Shown: positions 1-16,147, numbered from the stretch's first letter. The stretch: 64,000 nt of DNA from Williamsia faeni (GCA_003202005.1 QJJF01000014.1:1-64000), one strand, 5' to 3'. Made by a program: numbers and translations. Notes: generated by a model from the letters alone, not told the origin.

Positions 1-402
1 TCACCGTGACAGACACAGCACCTAAATTGGCACTAACAATCCATCGACACACTATCGAGTTCTCAAAGAACACACCCACAACCAACTTCGACACCGTTTA
101 CGAGTGCCATCTTGGATGGAGTAGTTATATTCTGTAACCTAGAAGTTCTGCGGCCGGACTCTCTCTGGCGCAGGTCTCCCAACCTACCAGCTTCGAAACC
201 TTCATGCAACACGCTGGTAACCAGCTAGTCGCGCCGAGTTTCTCGACTTTTCGGGCCACCCGCGCTCGAAAACCCCGCTCGAAAGCGGATGCAATTTCTC
301 ACTTGGGCGGTCAACGTTGTTCCTTCGAGAAAAGACTCTCTCGTCGGTGTTAGGGCCGCTCCGGACTCTTGCTCTCCGGCGCCTCACTCGCTGACTCGAC
401 AA
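1..402 (-). other. rRNA operon leader region (16S gene lies beyond the left edge)
   Basis: No protein gene is supported here. Read on the minus strand, this is the stretch between tyrS and an rRNA operon whose 16S gene would start left of position 1. It contains a boxA-like antitermination element (51-75) and a further -10-like hexamer TATAAC at 124-129 without a convincing -35. In fast-growing mycobacteria one rRNA operon (rrnB) lies downstream of tyrS, which matches this arrangement. That the 16S gene follows is inference, since no mature rRNA sequence is inside the window. Confidence 0.75.
51..75 (-). promoter_or_regulatory. boxA-like rRNA antitermination element
   Basis: The minus strand carries GTTCTTTGAGAACTC (57-71) followed by GATAGTGTG. 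This closely resembles the boxA region of mycobacterial rRNA leaders (TTTGAGAACTCAATAGTGTG), where the NusB/NusE antitermination complex loads. It is the main evidence that an rRNA operon starts here. Confidence 0.75.
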
Positions 403-431
403 AAGTTACGCGGTTGTCGGCATCGCGTCAA
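403..431 (-). promoter_or_regulatory. candidate rRNA operon promoter
   Basis: On the minus strand TTGACG (426-431) is followed after 17 bases by TAACTT (403-408), a good housekeeping-sigma promoter. It sits just past the end of tyrS and points at the rRNA leader. A weaker TTGACC at 309-314 may belong to a second promoter, but I see no clear -10 for it. Confidence 0.55.
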
Positions 432-484
432 ATCGGCTGGTCACAGCGATTTACGCCGTAACAACTCGACTGAACTCGAAAGGC

Positions 485-1771
485 TCAACCAACCTTTGCG
501 CCCGCGAGATTCTTCTTGCCTCGACGCACCACGAGCCACGCACCGTGGAGTAGGTCGTCGGCGGCCGGCGTCCAGTCATCGGTGGTGATCTTGTTGTTGT
601 TCACGTAGGCGCCGCCTTCGTTGATGGTGCGTCGCGCAGCCTTGTTGCTGTCCGACAGTCCGGTGGCAACAAGCAGCTCGACGATCGTCGGCGTCGATCC
701 GGCGTCGAACTCGGCGACGGTGGTCTCCGACAGCGCGGCAGACAGCGTGCCCTCATCGAGACTGTCGAGTTCGGCCCGACCGAACAACGCCTGGCTGGCG
801 GTTTCCACCGCATCGGTGTTCGACTGCCCGTGCACCAGCGTGGTCATCTCCGCGGCCAACCGACGCTGGGCGGCCCGCAGGTGAGGTGAATCGGCGGTGA
901 CCTGCTCGAGCTCTGCGATTTCCTCGCGGCCCAGGAACGTGAACCACTTCAGGTAGCGGATGACATCGGCATCTGCGGTGTTCAGGAAGTACTGGTACCA
1001 GGCGTACGGCGTGGTCATCTCCGGGTCGAGCCACAGACTTCCGCCGCCGGTCGACTTACCGAATTTCTTGCCGTCCGACGAGGTGACCAGCGGAACCGTC
1101 ATCGCGTGCACCGCGTGACCGTCCACCCGTCGGGTCAAGTCGACGCCGGCGATGATGTTGCCCCACTGATCCGAACCACCGACCTGGAGTGCGCAGCCGT
1201 ACTCGCGGTGCAACTGCAGGTAGTCGTTGGCCTGCAACAACATGTAGCTGAACTCGGTGTAGCTCATGCCATCGGACTCGAGACGGCGACGAACCGTTTC
1301 GCGCGCGAGCATGACGTTCACCGAGAAGTGTTTACCGAGGTCGCGCAGGAAGTCGACGGCGGTGAGCTTGCCTGTCCAGTCCAGGTTGTTGACAACGACG
1401 GCACCGTTGGGCGACTCATCGAAGTCCACAAAACGCTCGAGTTGCCCCTTGATCCGGCGGGCGGAGTCGGCGACGGTCTCGGCCGATTGCATGGTCCGCT
1501 CCCCGACATCGCGGGGGTCACCGATCATTCCGGTGGCGCCGCCCGCGAGCACGATCGGGCGATGACCTGCACGTTGGAATCGCTTCAGAGTCAGCAGCGG
1601 CACCAAGTGCCCGGCGTGCAGGCTCGGTGCGGTCGGATCAAATCCGGCATAGAGCGTCGTCAGCTCGGACAGCACTTTCCCCAACTCGTCGAGGTCCGTG
1701 CTCTGGGCGATGAGCCCTCGCCAAGTCAGGTCTTCCAGGATGTCTGCCGGTGCGAAATTTGCTGCGGTCAC
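485..1771 (-). CDS. tyrS: tyrosyl-tRNA synthetase
   Basis: Class I aminoacyl-tRNA synthetase of 428 residues that attaches tyrosine to tRNA(Tyr) in the cytoplasm. The HIGH-like motif is H52-A-G-H55 and the KMSKS-like motif is KFGKS at 236-240. The tyrosine/ATP site segment [10 protein letters not shown] is near residue 200. The C-terminal 70 residues look like an S4 RNA-binding domain, as in bacterial TyrRS. The start is GTG, overlapping the stop of mpg as GTGA, so translation of the two is probably coupled. It is the last gene before the rRNA operon promoter. Confidence 0.97.
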   Translation of the reverse strand: MTAANFAPADILEDLTWRGLIAQSTDLDELGKVLSELTTLYAGFDPTAPSLHAGHLVPLLTLKRFQRAGHRPIVLAGGATGMIGDPRDVGERTMQSAETVADSARRIKGQLERFVDFDESPNGAVVVNNLDWTGKLTAVDFLRDLGKHFSVNVMLARETVRRRLESDGMSYTEFSYMLLQANDYLQLHREYGCALQVGGSDQWGNIIAGVDLTRRVDGHAVHAMTVPLVTSSDGKKFGKSTGGGSLWLDPEMTTPYAWYQYFLNTADADVIRYLKWFTFLGREEIAELEQVTADSPHLRAAQRRLAAEMTTLVHGQSNTDAVETASQALFGRAELDSLDEGTLSAALSETTVAEFDAGSTPTIVELLVATGLSDSNKAARRTINEGGAYVNNNKITTDDWTPAADDLLHGAWLVVRRGKKNLAGAKVG

Positions 1772-2442
1772 GTAGTCGATCCTCCCCCATCAACGACCGG
1801 CACTGACAGCCGGAGGGGTGCGGCGCGCCGGTACTTCGAGACCGCAGGGCTGCGTTCATCCCACAGTCGCCACGGGCGATCCTGCGCGGTGCTCACTCCG
1901 ACCCGGGGCCCGTGCCCGACAGCGGATGCCGGAATACGCGGCCCACGGAGCAATCTCACGGGTGAGTCCGCAGTACAGACCGCCGCCCCGTTGAAGTTTC
2001 GCCCGATCGCCATTGCTGAACCCACATTGCCTGGGCCACAAGCCAATTGCGTGTCGGTGCGGGCAGTGCTCCGGCGTTCTCGTGCCAGTTGTTCACCGCC
2101 GACGATCTCCCCGGCACGCATCAGCACACCACCGCACTGCCCGACCGGACCATACGAGATGTTGCCGCACCAGTGGATGCCGTACGAGCGATAGACGTAG
2201 AGATGACCGGCATCGCCGAACATCACCTCATTGCGATCGGTCCGGCCCCGGTAACCATGGGACGCCGGATCCGGGAATGGACTGTCGGGTGGACCGCCAT
2301 AGGCTTCGACTTCGACGAGGCGCATTCGTACCGTCCCACCCGGACCGTCTACTTCGAGGTAGGACCCGAGCAATCGGCGAGCGGCCTGCACCGGGGTGGC
2401 GCCGGCCAACCGGAGTGCATCGAACAGGACCGGCGTGGGCAA
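1768..2442 (-). CDS. mpg: DNA-3-methyladenine glycosylase (AAG/MPG family)
   Basis: A 224-residue base-excision repair glycosylase that removes alkylated purines such as 3-methyladenine from DNA. Family motifs visible are VEVEAY with the presumed catalytic Glu near residue 45, the [12 protein letters not shown] segment near 85-97 (usually VYxxYGMHxCxN), and GVLMRA. The C-terminal [16 protein letters not shown] also fits the family. Length is normal for bacterial AAG. It overlaps tyrS by 4 bases and lies 3 bases after the Trm112-like gene, so the genes form one transcription unit; the mpg-tyrS adjacency is also found in M. tuberculosis (Rv1688-Rv1689). Confidence 0.93.
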   Translation of the reverse strand: MPTPVLFDALRLAGATPVQAARRLLGSYLEVDGPGGTVRMRLVEVEAYGGPPDSPFPDPASHGYRGRTDRNEVMFGDAGHLYVYRSYGIHWCGNISYGPVGQCGGVLMRAGEIVGGEQLARERRSTARTDTQLACGPGNVGSAMAIGRNFNGAAVCTADSPVRLLRGPRIPASAVGHGPRVGVSTAQDRPWRLWDERSPAVSKYRRAAPLRLSVPVVDGGGSTT

Positions 2443-2445
2443 CGA

Positions 2446-2685
2446 TCAGTCGGCGACGGGGCCGGTAGTTGCGGTCACTCGCGACATCAGTTGCTCGTGT
2501 TCGCTGTCGTCGACGTCACGTGCATCGTCGATCAGTAGTGCGGGTATTCCGTCATCGATGCGATAGACCCGGCGCAGGCGAGGGTTGTACATCTCCTCAT
2601 TGCCGATGACCAGCAATGGACCGTGATCTTGCGGGCAGGCCAGCAAGGTCAGCAGCAATGGGCTCAATCCGGCTTCGTGTGGCAC
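2446..2685 (-). CDS. Trm112-family small protein
   Basis: A 79-residue protein with the layout of bacterial Trm112p-like (YcaR/UPF0434) proteins: LLACPQDHGPL near residues 14-24, then RVYRIDDGIPALLIDDA. In eukaryotes Trm112 activates methyltransferases; the bacterial role is poorly known. Canonical members carry CPxC for zinc, but here the second Cys is absent (CPQDH) and no other Cys is present, so zinc binding is probably lost. The GTG start has no clear ribosome-binding site, and a TTG a few codons downstream is an alternative. It sits between the lipase/ligase gene and mpg, like Rv1684. Confidence 0.75.
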   Translation of the reverse strand: MPHEAGLSPLLLTLLACPQDHGPLLVIGNEEMYNPRLRRVYRIDDGIPALLIDDARDVDDSEHEQLMSRVTATTGPVAD

Positions 2686-2744
2686 GGGGTCAACGGTACC
2701 CGGCCCGCCATACCCAGCACCCGACGATCACCGTCAGCCCGGCC

Positions 2745-5720
2745 TCACTGCCGGCGGATCACGGAACCACCCGGTTCCCAACCGAATTCCTGTGCAATCG
2801 CCTTGGTGAGTCTGCGGTATCGGCCACCCTCATCGCGATACCAGACCGACGCACCCGCGGCCGGGATCCCGGCGGCCTCGAGCCCCGCACTCAGCGGGCG
2901 GTATGACGAGGACACGTCGATGTGGTCGAGGATTCGGATGATGTGTGGTCGCTGCGCGGGTGTCAGACCGGCAAGTGCAAGCCGGAGTGCGGATCCGGTC
3001 GGCGAACCGGTCCCCTCCTGCTTCGACACCGCGGCGACCGCAATCTGATTCCCTGGTTCTCCCACCTTGTAGACCACTGCATGTTTTACCTGGACGAGCC
3101 GGGACAACCCGTCGACGATCGGTTGCGGATAGATGTATCCATCCGCCGAATCAACCACCGCGCTGGAATGGCCCATGAACCAGAAGTCACCGTCCGCGTC
3201 CCGGGAGAACATATGTTCAGACAGCTGCCACCGATCGTCCACCGCGAACACGTCACGAAGGACGGTCGCACCGACTTCATACTGCTGCTGCGCTTTTGAC
3301 AGCATGACCCCGACTTCGTCGACCCGGGCCTCACGCACGAAACCGTCATCGTCGGTGATCAGGCGGCCCTCGGCCAGATCGAATGCGGCGACCGCGACGG
3401 CATTCACGCCCGGCACCGGCCGGCCCGACGAGCCGACCTTTGTGCCGGTGACATTTGCCAGGATGGCCGATCCGTCACCGGTCGCGAAGAACTCGAGTAC
3501 GCGGGCCCGCGGGAACTTCTCGTTCAGGTCTTCCCACAGTCCAGCAGACATACCCGACCCCATGAACAGCCGGATCGCGTTGTGGTCGGTGATCGAGAAA
3601 TCGTCCGACCCGATGATGTCTTGCAACATCGACCAGGTGTAAGACACCACGGTGATCCCGTACCGCGGGATCTCGGCGGCAAACGTGTCGGCATCGAGCC
3701 CGGCGGACAACGCGATCCGGGCGCCGCCCACGACCGTGCCACCCAGGGACGTCAACAGGCCGGACGCATGATGCAGCGGGGTCAGGCAGTACACGGTGTC
3801 GTTACCACTGAGTGCGGCGGCGGATGCGGCGCCAAACGCCGACAACGCCCATCGATGGTTTGTGACCGGCCACTTCTCGAGGTTGCTGCCGTTCTTGCTG
3901 AACAGCACAAACGCGAGATCGCCTGCGCGCCCGGGATCAGGCCGATACCAGGAGGGGATCTCCACCGACTCCGGATCGATCTGTTCCATGTCGATGACGC
4001 GTTCACCGTCGGCCTGCGCGAGTGTCCGCTCATCACCGCCACCGAGGACCAGGACCCGGTCGGCGATCGCAGCCAACTCCTCGAGGTTGGCCGGGTCGGT
4101 CAGCACCAGCGAGCAAACCCCAAGCCGCAGAGACGGTTTCAGATCGGACCCAGCCGACAACATCACCGCGACCGCACCGAGTCGGGACAACGCGGCAATC
4201 GCGACCAGTGCGCTCGGACGGGTCAGCATCCGGACGCCGACGTGTTCACCCGGCCGGACCCCGCAGGAGATGAGCCCGCGCACCACGTTGTCGATGCGGT
4301 CGTTGACCTGCCGATGACTCAAGACGCGGTCCTCGAACAGGAACAATTCCTGCCTGCCGTTCCGGCGAGCGTTCTCGTTCATCAACTTGCCGAGCGAAAT
4401 GGTTGTGCGGGAATGGATCTGACCGAGCCGCACCAATCGTGGTAAGACGCGCAACGACTCCCGCCGCACCGCATCCGCGGTCCGGCCGACCGATTTGGCC
4501 GCGCCGACGATGTCGCGGCCGGTATCGGCACCCATCCCGGCGGCCGATCCGAGACCATGCGCAACCCGGGACGAGAAACTGACGCCGGTTCCGTGGCTCT
4601 GATCGCCGTCGTCACGCATCTTCTCGATTGCTTCGGGCTCCTCGCCCGATCCGTCGTTCCAGCGTATCCACTCGGCGGTTGTCGGCCATGTCCGCGTGCC
4701 GGCGGTCGTGCCGACCACCAAACCGAAATGCCCTACCGGCAAGGATGATTCATAAACCCGCGCCATTGGCGAGGCACGCAGTATGCCCCGAACCGCCACC
4801 GGTTGACCGATGTCGTCGGCCTCGCCCACGAAGGCCAGTACCGGGCAGGTGATCTCGGCGAGTGTGACCACCTGGTCGTTGATCACGAAACCGCCGCCGA
4901 CCAGACGGTTGTGGACCACGAACTGTCGCAGCAGATCTGCCACCGCGGGACCCGACCAGGCCACCCAGCCGTCGACTTCGATGAAACGGCGGGAATCCTC
5001 GCGCGGCAACAACGCTTCCCGGTCGTGGAGCTGGCGCAGGAAATCGATGCGGCTGCGGGCCGCCTTCACCGGGTCGAGAAGCTGAAAGCCGGTACGCGCC
5101 AACCATCCGGGGATCGCGATGCGGTTGAACACATTGTCGGCGAAGAACTGTGCGCCGGGCGTCACCAACGCGGCCGGCAGGCCCAACGGCAGCGCTCCGA
5201 GCACATCCACCGGACTGCCATAGGTGACGATGCTCGCGATGCCTTTGGACCGGCGGTACGCAGCAGCCTGATAGCAGAACATCCCGCCCTGGGAGTACCC
5301 GGCGAGATGCACGTCTTTCCCGGTCACCGCACGGACCCGGTCGATGATCTCGTCGATCGCCACGATGTGGTCGGCCAGCGTGCGGCTCATTCCGCCGTCG
5401 ATCTTGTCCGGTGATCCGAAGTCGACAACCCAGGGGTCGAGGCCGGCGCGGTGCAAGATGCTCACCGCACCGTTCTCGGTGGTGACGTCATAGACGTTTG
5501 CCGCCACCATCATCGGCGGGACGAGCACGACCGGCGGACCCTGTGCCACATCGTCCGGGAAGTACCGGCGCAGCCGGTACATCGGGACCGTCTCCTCTAC
5601 CCGGAACGGCGCAGGCCGGGTCCCGGTTTCGAGACTGCCGTACCGGATGACCTCGAGCCCGTTCTGTGCCGTGGCCACAACACGATCAAAGGATTCCTTG
5701 ACGTTGGGAACGCCTCGCAC
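2745..5720 (-). CDS. alpha/beta-hydrolase fused to an acyl-CoA synthetase-like domain (Rv1683 type)
   Basis: A 991-residue two-domain protein. The first ~350 residues are an alpha/beta hydrolase resembling PhaC/lipases: nucleophile elbow GYSQG with S143, acid candidates D302/D303 in FVGEADD, and H331 in PVGHFG. From about residue 440 to the end it resembles AMP-binding acyl-CoA synthetases, but the usual TSGTTGxPK loop is replaced by a diverged FSKNGSNLEKWPVTN, so ligase activity is doubtful. The overall arrangement and length match M. tuberculosis Rv1683, a long-chain acyl-CoA synthase/lipase tied to triacylglycerol metabolism. The start is GTG with GAGGGGGG just upstream. A CRP/GlxR-like site lies at 5751-5766. 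Confidence 0.85.
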   Translation of the reverse strand: MRGVPNVKESFDRVVATAQNGLEVIRYGSLETGTRPAPFRVEETVPMYRLRRYFPDDVAQGPPVVLVPPMMVAANVYDVTTENGAVSILHRAGLDPWVVDFGSPDKIDGGMSRTLADHIVAIDEIIDRVRAVTGKDVHLAGYSQGGMFCYQAAAYRRSKGIASIVTYGSPVDVLGALPLGLPAALVTPGAQFFADNVFNRIAIPGWLARTGFQLLDPVKAARSRIDFLRQLHDREALLPREDSRRFIEVDGWVAWSGPAVADLLRQFVVHNRLVGGGFVINDQVVTLAEITCPVLAFVGEADDIGQPVAVRGILRASPMARVYESSLPVGHFGLVVGTTAGTRTWPTTAEWIRWNDGSGEEPEAIEKMRDDGDQSHGTGVSFSSRVAHGLGSAAGMGADTGRDIVGAAKSVGRTADAVRRESLRVLPRLVRLGQIHSRTTISLGKLMNENARRNGRQELFLFEDRVLSHRQVNDRIDNVVRGLISCGVRPGEHVGVRMLTRPSALVAIAALSRLGAVAVMLSAGSDLKPSLRLGVCSLVLTDPANLEELAAIADRVLVLGGGDERTLAQADGERVIDMEQIDPESVEIPSWYRPDPGRAGDLAFVLFSKNGSNLEKWPVTNHRWALSAFGAASAAALSGNDTVYCLTPLHHASGLLTSLGGTVVGGARIALSAGLDADTFAAEIPRYGITVVSYTWSMLQDIIGSDDFSITDHNAIRLFMGSGMSAGLWEDLNEKFPRARVLEFFATGDGSAILANVTGTKVGSSGRPVPGVNAVAVAAFDLAEGRLITDDDGFVREARVDEVGVMLSKAQQQYEVGATVLRDVFAVDDRWQLSEHMFSRDADGDFWFMGHSSAVVDSADGYIYPQPIVDGLSRLVQVKHAVVYKVGEPGNQIAVAAVSKQEGTGSPTGSALRLALAGLTPAQRPHIIRILDHIDVSSSYRPLSAGLEAAGIPAAGASVWYRDEGGRYRRLTKAIAQEFGWEPGGSVIRRQ

Positions 5721-5750
5721 AAACCCCCCTCACAACAACATCGAAGAATT

Positions 5751-5766
5751 GGTGACTGGCGTCACA
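5751..5766 (-). promoter_or_regulatory. CRP/GlxR-like binding site
   Basis: The minus strand reads TGTGACGCCAGTCACC, matching TGTGA-N6-TCACA in nine of ten fixed positions. It lies 31 bases before the start of the lipase/acyl-CoA-synthetase fusion gene, suggesting cAMP-receptor-family control. Binding is inferred from the motif only. Confidence 0.5.
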
Positions 5767-5828
5767 TGCTACCCGTCACCAACGCCGCTGGCTGCGGCGA
5801 TGGCTACCGGTGACCAGTATCCCCGAAG

Positions 5829-8473
<2,645 letters not shown>

Positions 8474-8580
8474 GAGGGGGTCACTCCTTGTTTTTCGTCG
8501 TGCTTCGTTCGTGATGACTGTTGAAGTCTTGGGTGTCAACAAAATTGTGCGTGGTGGTACACGGCCGCATGGTCAGAATC

Positions 8581-11163
<2,583 letters not shown>

Positions 11164-11167
<4 letters not shown>

Positions 11168-12150
11168 GATTCGTCCTCGATAGGTGGTTTCTCGCCGTAT
11201 ACATCGACAATCTGGTCGTCGCTGTCGGGCACAACCATGGTTCCGTTGCCTTCGGTGGTGAACAGTTCGAGCAGCGTCGAATGCGGGGTGCGGCCATCGA
11301 TCACGTGGGCCCGGGGCACACCGCCGGCAACCGCCCGCAGGCAGGCCTCCATCTTCGGCACCATCCCGGCATCCAGACTCGGCAGCAGTTCGGCCAACGC
11401 GGTGGTCCCGATCTCCGACACCAGCGATCCACGATCCGGCCAATTGGTGTACAGGCCTTCGACATCCGTCAGCACCACCAGCTTCTCGGCGCCGAGAGCT
11501 TGGGCGAGCGCGGCGGCCGCGGTGTCCGCGTTGATGTTGTGGACGACGCCATCCGCATCGGGAGCAATCGTCGAGACGACCGGAATACGGCCCGCTGCAA
11601 TGAGATCGGTGACTGCACCCGGATTCACGGTGGTCACGTCACCCACGAGACCGATGTCCGTTGCCTCGCCATCGACCATCACCGAGCGACGGGTTGCGGT
11701 GAACAGGTGGGCATCTTCGCCCGAGATCCCCACCGCGTACGGACCGTGCGCGTTGATGAGGCCGACGAGTTCGCGTCCGACCTGACCGAACAGAACCATC
11801 CTCGCGACGTCCATCACCTCCGGCGTGGTCACGCGGAAGCCGCCTTTGAACTCACCGCTCATCCCGAGACGCTTGAGCATCGCCGAGATCTGCGGGCCAC
11901 CGCCATGCACGACGACCGGGTGAATCCCGCAGGTGCGCAAGAAGACCATGTCCTCGGCGAACGCCGCCTTCAGATCGTCATCGATCATCGCGTTGCCGCC
12001 GTACTTGACGACGATCACCTTGCCGGCAAACCGCTTCAGCCAGGGCAGCGCCTCACCGAGCACGTGCGCCTTGTCGAGCGCGCTGAGTTCAGATTCGCTC
12101 CGCTTCGTCTCCGTCAAGGGTCGAGCTCCGCTCCGCTTCGTCTCCGTCAT
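11164..12150 (-). CDS. argB: acetylglutamate kinase
   Basis: Phosphorylates N-acetylglutamate in the second step of the pathway and is the usual arginine feedback target. Amino-acid kinase fold: VVKYGGNAM near residue 48, the GGGPQI loop, and a C-terminal ATP-site region with NINADTAA. The protein is 328 residues, longer than usual, because the N-terminus carries two copies of TETKRS 11 residues apart, encoded by a direct repeat (12096-12149). The ATG at 12150 overlaps the argJ stop as ATGA, which supports it, although the first ~25 residues are probably dispensable. Confidence 0.95.
12096..12149. repeat. in-frame direct repeat in the argB 5' end
   Basis: A 21-bp sequence containing GCTCCGCTTCGTCTCCGTCA occurs identically at 12096-12116 and 12129-12149, offset by 33 bp (11 codons). 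It duplicates the residues TETKRS at the ArgB N-terminus. The perfect identity points to a recent duplication or a dispersed short element. Confidence 0.85.
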
Positions 12151-13334
12151 GACGAGTAGGCCGAATTCTCTTCGACGTAGGCGTGGGAGAGATCGGTGGT
12201 CCGGATGAATGCGGTTCCCGAACCGATACCGAGATCGACGGTGAGGTCGATGTCGATGCCGGACAGGTCGGCGTCACGTGCCCCGACGACACCCATTCCG
12301 TTTTCGCACACCGGATAGTTGTTGAACCGCACGGAGATTCGATCCGGATCGAGTTCCACCGGAGCCATACCGACCGCAGCCAGGACCCGGCCCCAGTTGG
12401 GATCCGAACCGAACAGCGCCGTCTTGACCAGGCTGTCGCGGGCGATCGTGCGAGCGGCGGCCAGGGCATCGCTATCACTGGCGGCACCGGTCACGGTCAC
12501 CACAACCCGTTTGGTGACGCCTTCGGCATCGGCCTGCATCTGCTTCGCCAGGTCGTCGCAGACCAACCGGACGGCCTCGTTGAGGGCGGCCTGATCCGGC
12601 GTCTTCTCACTGGCACCCGAACTGAGCAGCAGCACAGTGTCGTTGGTGGAGCAGGAACCGTCGACGTCGAGCCGGTCGAAGGTCAGCGCGGTGGCCGCCC
12701 GGAGTGCTTCGTCCAGCTGCGCGGCCGAGACCGCGGCGTCGGTGGTGATCACACTGAGCATCGTTGCCAGCGACGGTGCCATCATGCCCGCACCCTTGGC
12801 CATCCCGCCGACGTTCCAGCCTTCGCTGTGGTGAAACGCCGCCTGTTTGGGGACGGTGTCGGTGGTCATGATCGCGTATGCCGCGTTGGTGCCGCCGGAC
12901 AGACCGCCGCCCATCTCGTGGACGATCGCCGTGACACCGGCGAGCACCTTGTCCATCGGAAGCCGGTCACCGATCAAACCGGTCGAGCAGACGGCGACTT
13001 CGATGGCACCGGTCTCGGTGCCCCAGTGGCTGATCGCCGCGGCGGTCGCCTCGGCGGTGGCATGGGTGTCCTGGAATCCGCCCGGACCCGTACAGGCATT
13101 GGCGCCTCCGGAGTTGAGGACGACCGCACGAAGGCGGCCGGTGCTCAGGACCCGCTGACTCCACAAGACCGGGGCGGCCTTGACCTTGTTGGAGGTGAAC
13201 ACGCCGGCTGCCGCGTAGTCGGGGCCTTCGTTGAACACCAGCGCCAGGTCTTCTTTGCCACTCGCCTTGATCCCGGCCTTGATGCCTGCCGCCCGGAAGC
13301 CCAGCGGCGCAGTGACACCCTGAATGTTGGTCAT
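12147..13334 (-). CDS. argJ: bifunctional ornithine acetyltransferase / N-acetylglutamate synthase
   Basis: Recycles the acetyl group from N-acetylornithine to glutamate. The 395-residue precursor contains the self-cleavage region [14 protein letters not shown], where the Ala-Thr bond is cut and the Thr becomes the N-terminal nucleophile of the beta chain. The C-terminus [11 protein letters not shown] is typical. I used the ATG at 13334, which gives the family N-terminus ([17 protein letters not shown]). A GTG at 13409 overlaps the argC stop as GTGA and would add 25 residues of unfamiliar sequence ([12 protein letters not shown]...); coupling from argC makes it possible. Confidence 0.95.
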   Translation of the reverse strand: MTNIQGVTAPLGFRAAGIKAGIKASGKEDLALVFNEGPDYAAAGVFTSNKVKAAPVLWSQRVLSTGRLRAVVLNSGGANACTGPGGFQDTHATAEATAAAISHWGTETGAIEVAVCSTGLIGDRLPMDKVLAGVTAIVHEMGGGLSGGTNAAYAIMTTDTVPKQAAFHHSEGWNVGGMAKGAGMMAPSLATMLSVITTDAAVSAAQLDEALRAATALTFDRLDVDGSCSTNDTVLLLSSGASEKTPDQAALNEAVRLVCDDLAKQMQADAEGVTKRVVVTVTGAASDSDALAAARTIARDSLVKTALFGSDPNWGRVLAAVGMAPVELDPDRISVRFNNYPVCENGMGVVGARDADLSGIDIDLTVDLGIGSGTAFIRTTDLSHAYVEENSAYSS

Positions 13335-13405
13335 GCGGTGTCCACCGTCGACCTCGCGCCAGTGGCCGGCCACATTGTCACTGCCCTGGTTCACGCTGTC
13401 CTGGT

Positions 13406-14484
<1,079 letters not shown>

Positions 14485-14486
14485 GG

Positions 14487-14515
14487 TTGACCACGCTTCG
14501 CCCGCGGGCTCGTAT
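14487..14515 (+). promoter_or_regulatory. candidate promoter for the ABC exporter operon
   Basis: TTGACC (14487-14492), 17 bases, then TCGTAT (14510-14515), ending 21 bases before the GTG of the ATPase gene. The -35 is good and the -10 is weak. Confidence 0.35.
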
Positions 14516-14536
14516 GCAGCGCGGTATGACTGAACG

Positions 14537-15253
14537 GTGACCACGTCCGCGGCGATCAATGTGCAGTCGCTTGCGGTCAAGCGAGGCGGAAATCCTGTCC
14601 TGCATGACCTGAACCTCACGGTACCCGTGGGGTCCATCACCGGACTCCTCGGTCCGTCGGGCTGCGGGAAGACCACCCTGATGCGGGCCATCGTCGGCAC
14701 CCAGCAGATCGAATCCGGATCCGTGACGGTCCTCGACCGGCCGGCCGGGAGCGCCGCGTTGCGATATCTGGTCGGGTACGTGACGCAGGCGCCGTCGGTG
14801 TACACCGACCTGACCGTCGAACAGAACGTGGCGTACTTCGCCGACCTCTACAACAACCGGACCGGGGTGGACGGCGCGCTCGATGCGGTGGGCCTGACCG
14901 ACCTTCGGGCGCGCAAGACCATGGACCTGTCCGGCGGCCAGCTCAGTCGGGTGTCGATCGCCTGTGCGCTGGTCGGTTCGCCGACACTCCTCATCCTCGA
15001 CGAGCCCACCGTCGGCCTCGATCCGGTCTTGCGGGCAGACCTGTGGGATCGATTCCATGCACTCGCCAGAGCCGGTGCAACCTTGCTGGTGTCGAGTCAT
15101 GTGATGGACGAAGCCGACCGCTGCGACAACCTGATCCTGATGCGGGAGGGCCGGATTCTCGCCGAACTGACGCCGGACCAGCTACGAGAACGCACCGGAC
15201 AGACCAACCTGGAGACCGCGTTCCTGCAGTTGATCACGCAGGGATCCCCGTGA
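14537..15253 (+). CDS. ABC transporter ATP-binding protein
   Basis: A 238-residue ABC ATPase: Walker A GPSGCGKTT near residue 37, signature LSGGQLSRV, Walker B LLILDEPTVGLDP, and the switch histidine in VSSHVMDEADRC. This pattern is typical of ABC-2 type exporters such as the DrrA/NatA group. Start GTG. The stop overlaps the start of the permease gene, so the two make one exporter. The substrate cannot be told from sequence; drug or lipid export is usual for the group. Confidence 0.9.
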   Translation: MTTSAAINVQSLAVKRGGNPVLHDLNLTVPVGSITGLLGPSGCGKTTLMRAIVGTQQIESGSVTVLDRPAGSAALRYLVGYVTQAPSVYTDLTVEQNVAYFADLYNNRTGVDGALDAVGLTDLRARKTMDLSGGQLSRVSIACALVGSPTLLILDEPTVGLDPVLRADLWDRFHALARAGATLLVSSHVMDEADRCDNLILMREGRILAELTPDQLRERTGQTNLETAFLQLITQGSP

Positions 15254-16008
15254 TGCACCTGCGTCAGTTCACCGCCACCACACATCGCATCCTCCGGCAA
15301 CTGCTGGGCGATCACCGCACGGTCGCGATGATCCTCGTGGTCCCGTGCATCCTGATGGTGTTGCTGTACTTCATGTTCGACGATTCGCCCGGCCGGATAC
15401 CGGGAACCTCCCGCTTCGATGAGATCGGCATCATCATGCTCGGGATCCTGCCGTTTGTGCTGATGTTCATCACGACGTCGATCGCCATGGTCCGAGAACG
15501 AACGTCGGGCACCCTCGAGCGGCTGCTGACCACTCCGCTGGGCAAACTCGATCTCCTCGCCGGATATGGTGCCGCCTTCTCGATCGCCGCCGCGGCGCAG
15601 GCCACACTCGCGAGCGCGGTGGCCTTCTGGATCCTCGACCTCGACATCGCCGGAGCCGCCATCTGGGTGGTGGTGATCGCGGTGCTCGTGGCAATACTCG
15701 GAGTTGCGCTGGGACTGTTCTTCTCGGCATTCGCCCGCACGGAATTCCAAGCGGTGCAATTCATCCCGGTGGTGGTCATCCCCCAGCTCCTGCTGTGCGG
15801 ACTGTTCGTGCCCCGCGATCAGATGGCCGACTGGCTGAACTGGATCAGCGGCATCCTGCCGGTCACCTACGCGGTCGATGCGTTGCAGCAGGTGGCATTG
15901 CACGCAAATCCCACCGGCCAGATGTGGCGTGATCTCGGTGTCGTCGTCGCGTTCTCCGTGGTGGCATTGTGCCTGGGCGCGGCGACCCTGCGTCGCACCA
16001 CACCCTGA
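15253..16008 (+). CDS. ABC-2 type transporter permease
   Basis: A 251-residue integral membrane protein with about six hydrophobic segments, e.g. AMILVVPCILMVLLYFMF near residue 25. The RERTSGTLERLLTTPL motif is typical of ABC-2 permeases of the DrrB/NodJ type. The ATG at 15253 overlaps the ATPase stop by one base (TGATG); a GTG at 15250 would give a 4-base overlap and one extra residue. It pairs with the preceding ATPase as a half-size exporter. Confidence 0.9.
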   Translation: MHLRQFTATTHRILRQLLGDHRTVAMILVVPCILMVLLYFMFDDSPGRIPGTSRFDEIGIIMLGILPFVLMFITTSIAMVRERTSGTLERLLTTPLGKLDLLAGYGAAFSIAAAAQATLASAVAFWILDLDIAGAAIWVVVIAVLVAILGVALGLFFSAFARTEFQAVQFIPVVVIPQLLLCGLFVPRDQMADWLNWISGILPVTYAVDALQQVALHANPTGQMWRDLGVVVAFSVVALCLGAATLRRTTP

Positions 16009-16147
16009 ACCCGACCCCGGGCGTCGACCGCCCTTGTCGCTGAGACGAATTCGCATCGGAGTATCAGTTCGGTGGGACTCGCCGCGAAGACGACTGTGTC
16101 CGATTCGGCAATTTGGCCAAAATCGCCCAGACACCTACCGATGCAAG

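Noticed and set aside
1106-2194. 362-residue plus-strand frame opposite tyrS and mpg
   Set aside because: Typical shadow frame in GC-rich DNA; both opposite genes are fully conserved.
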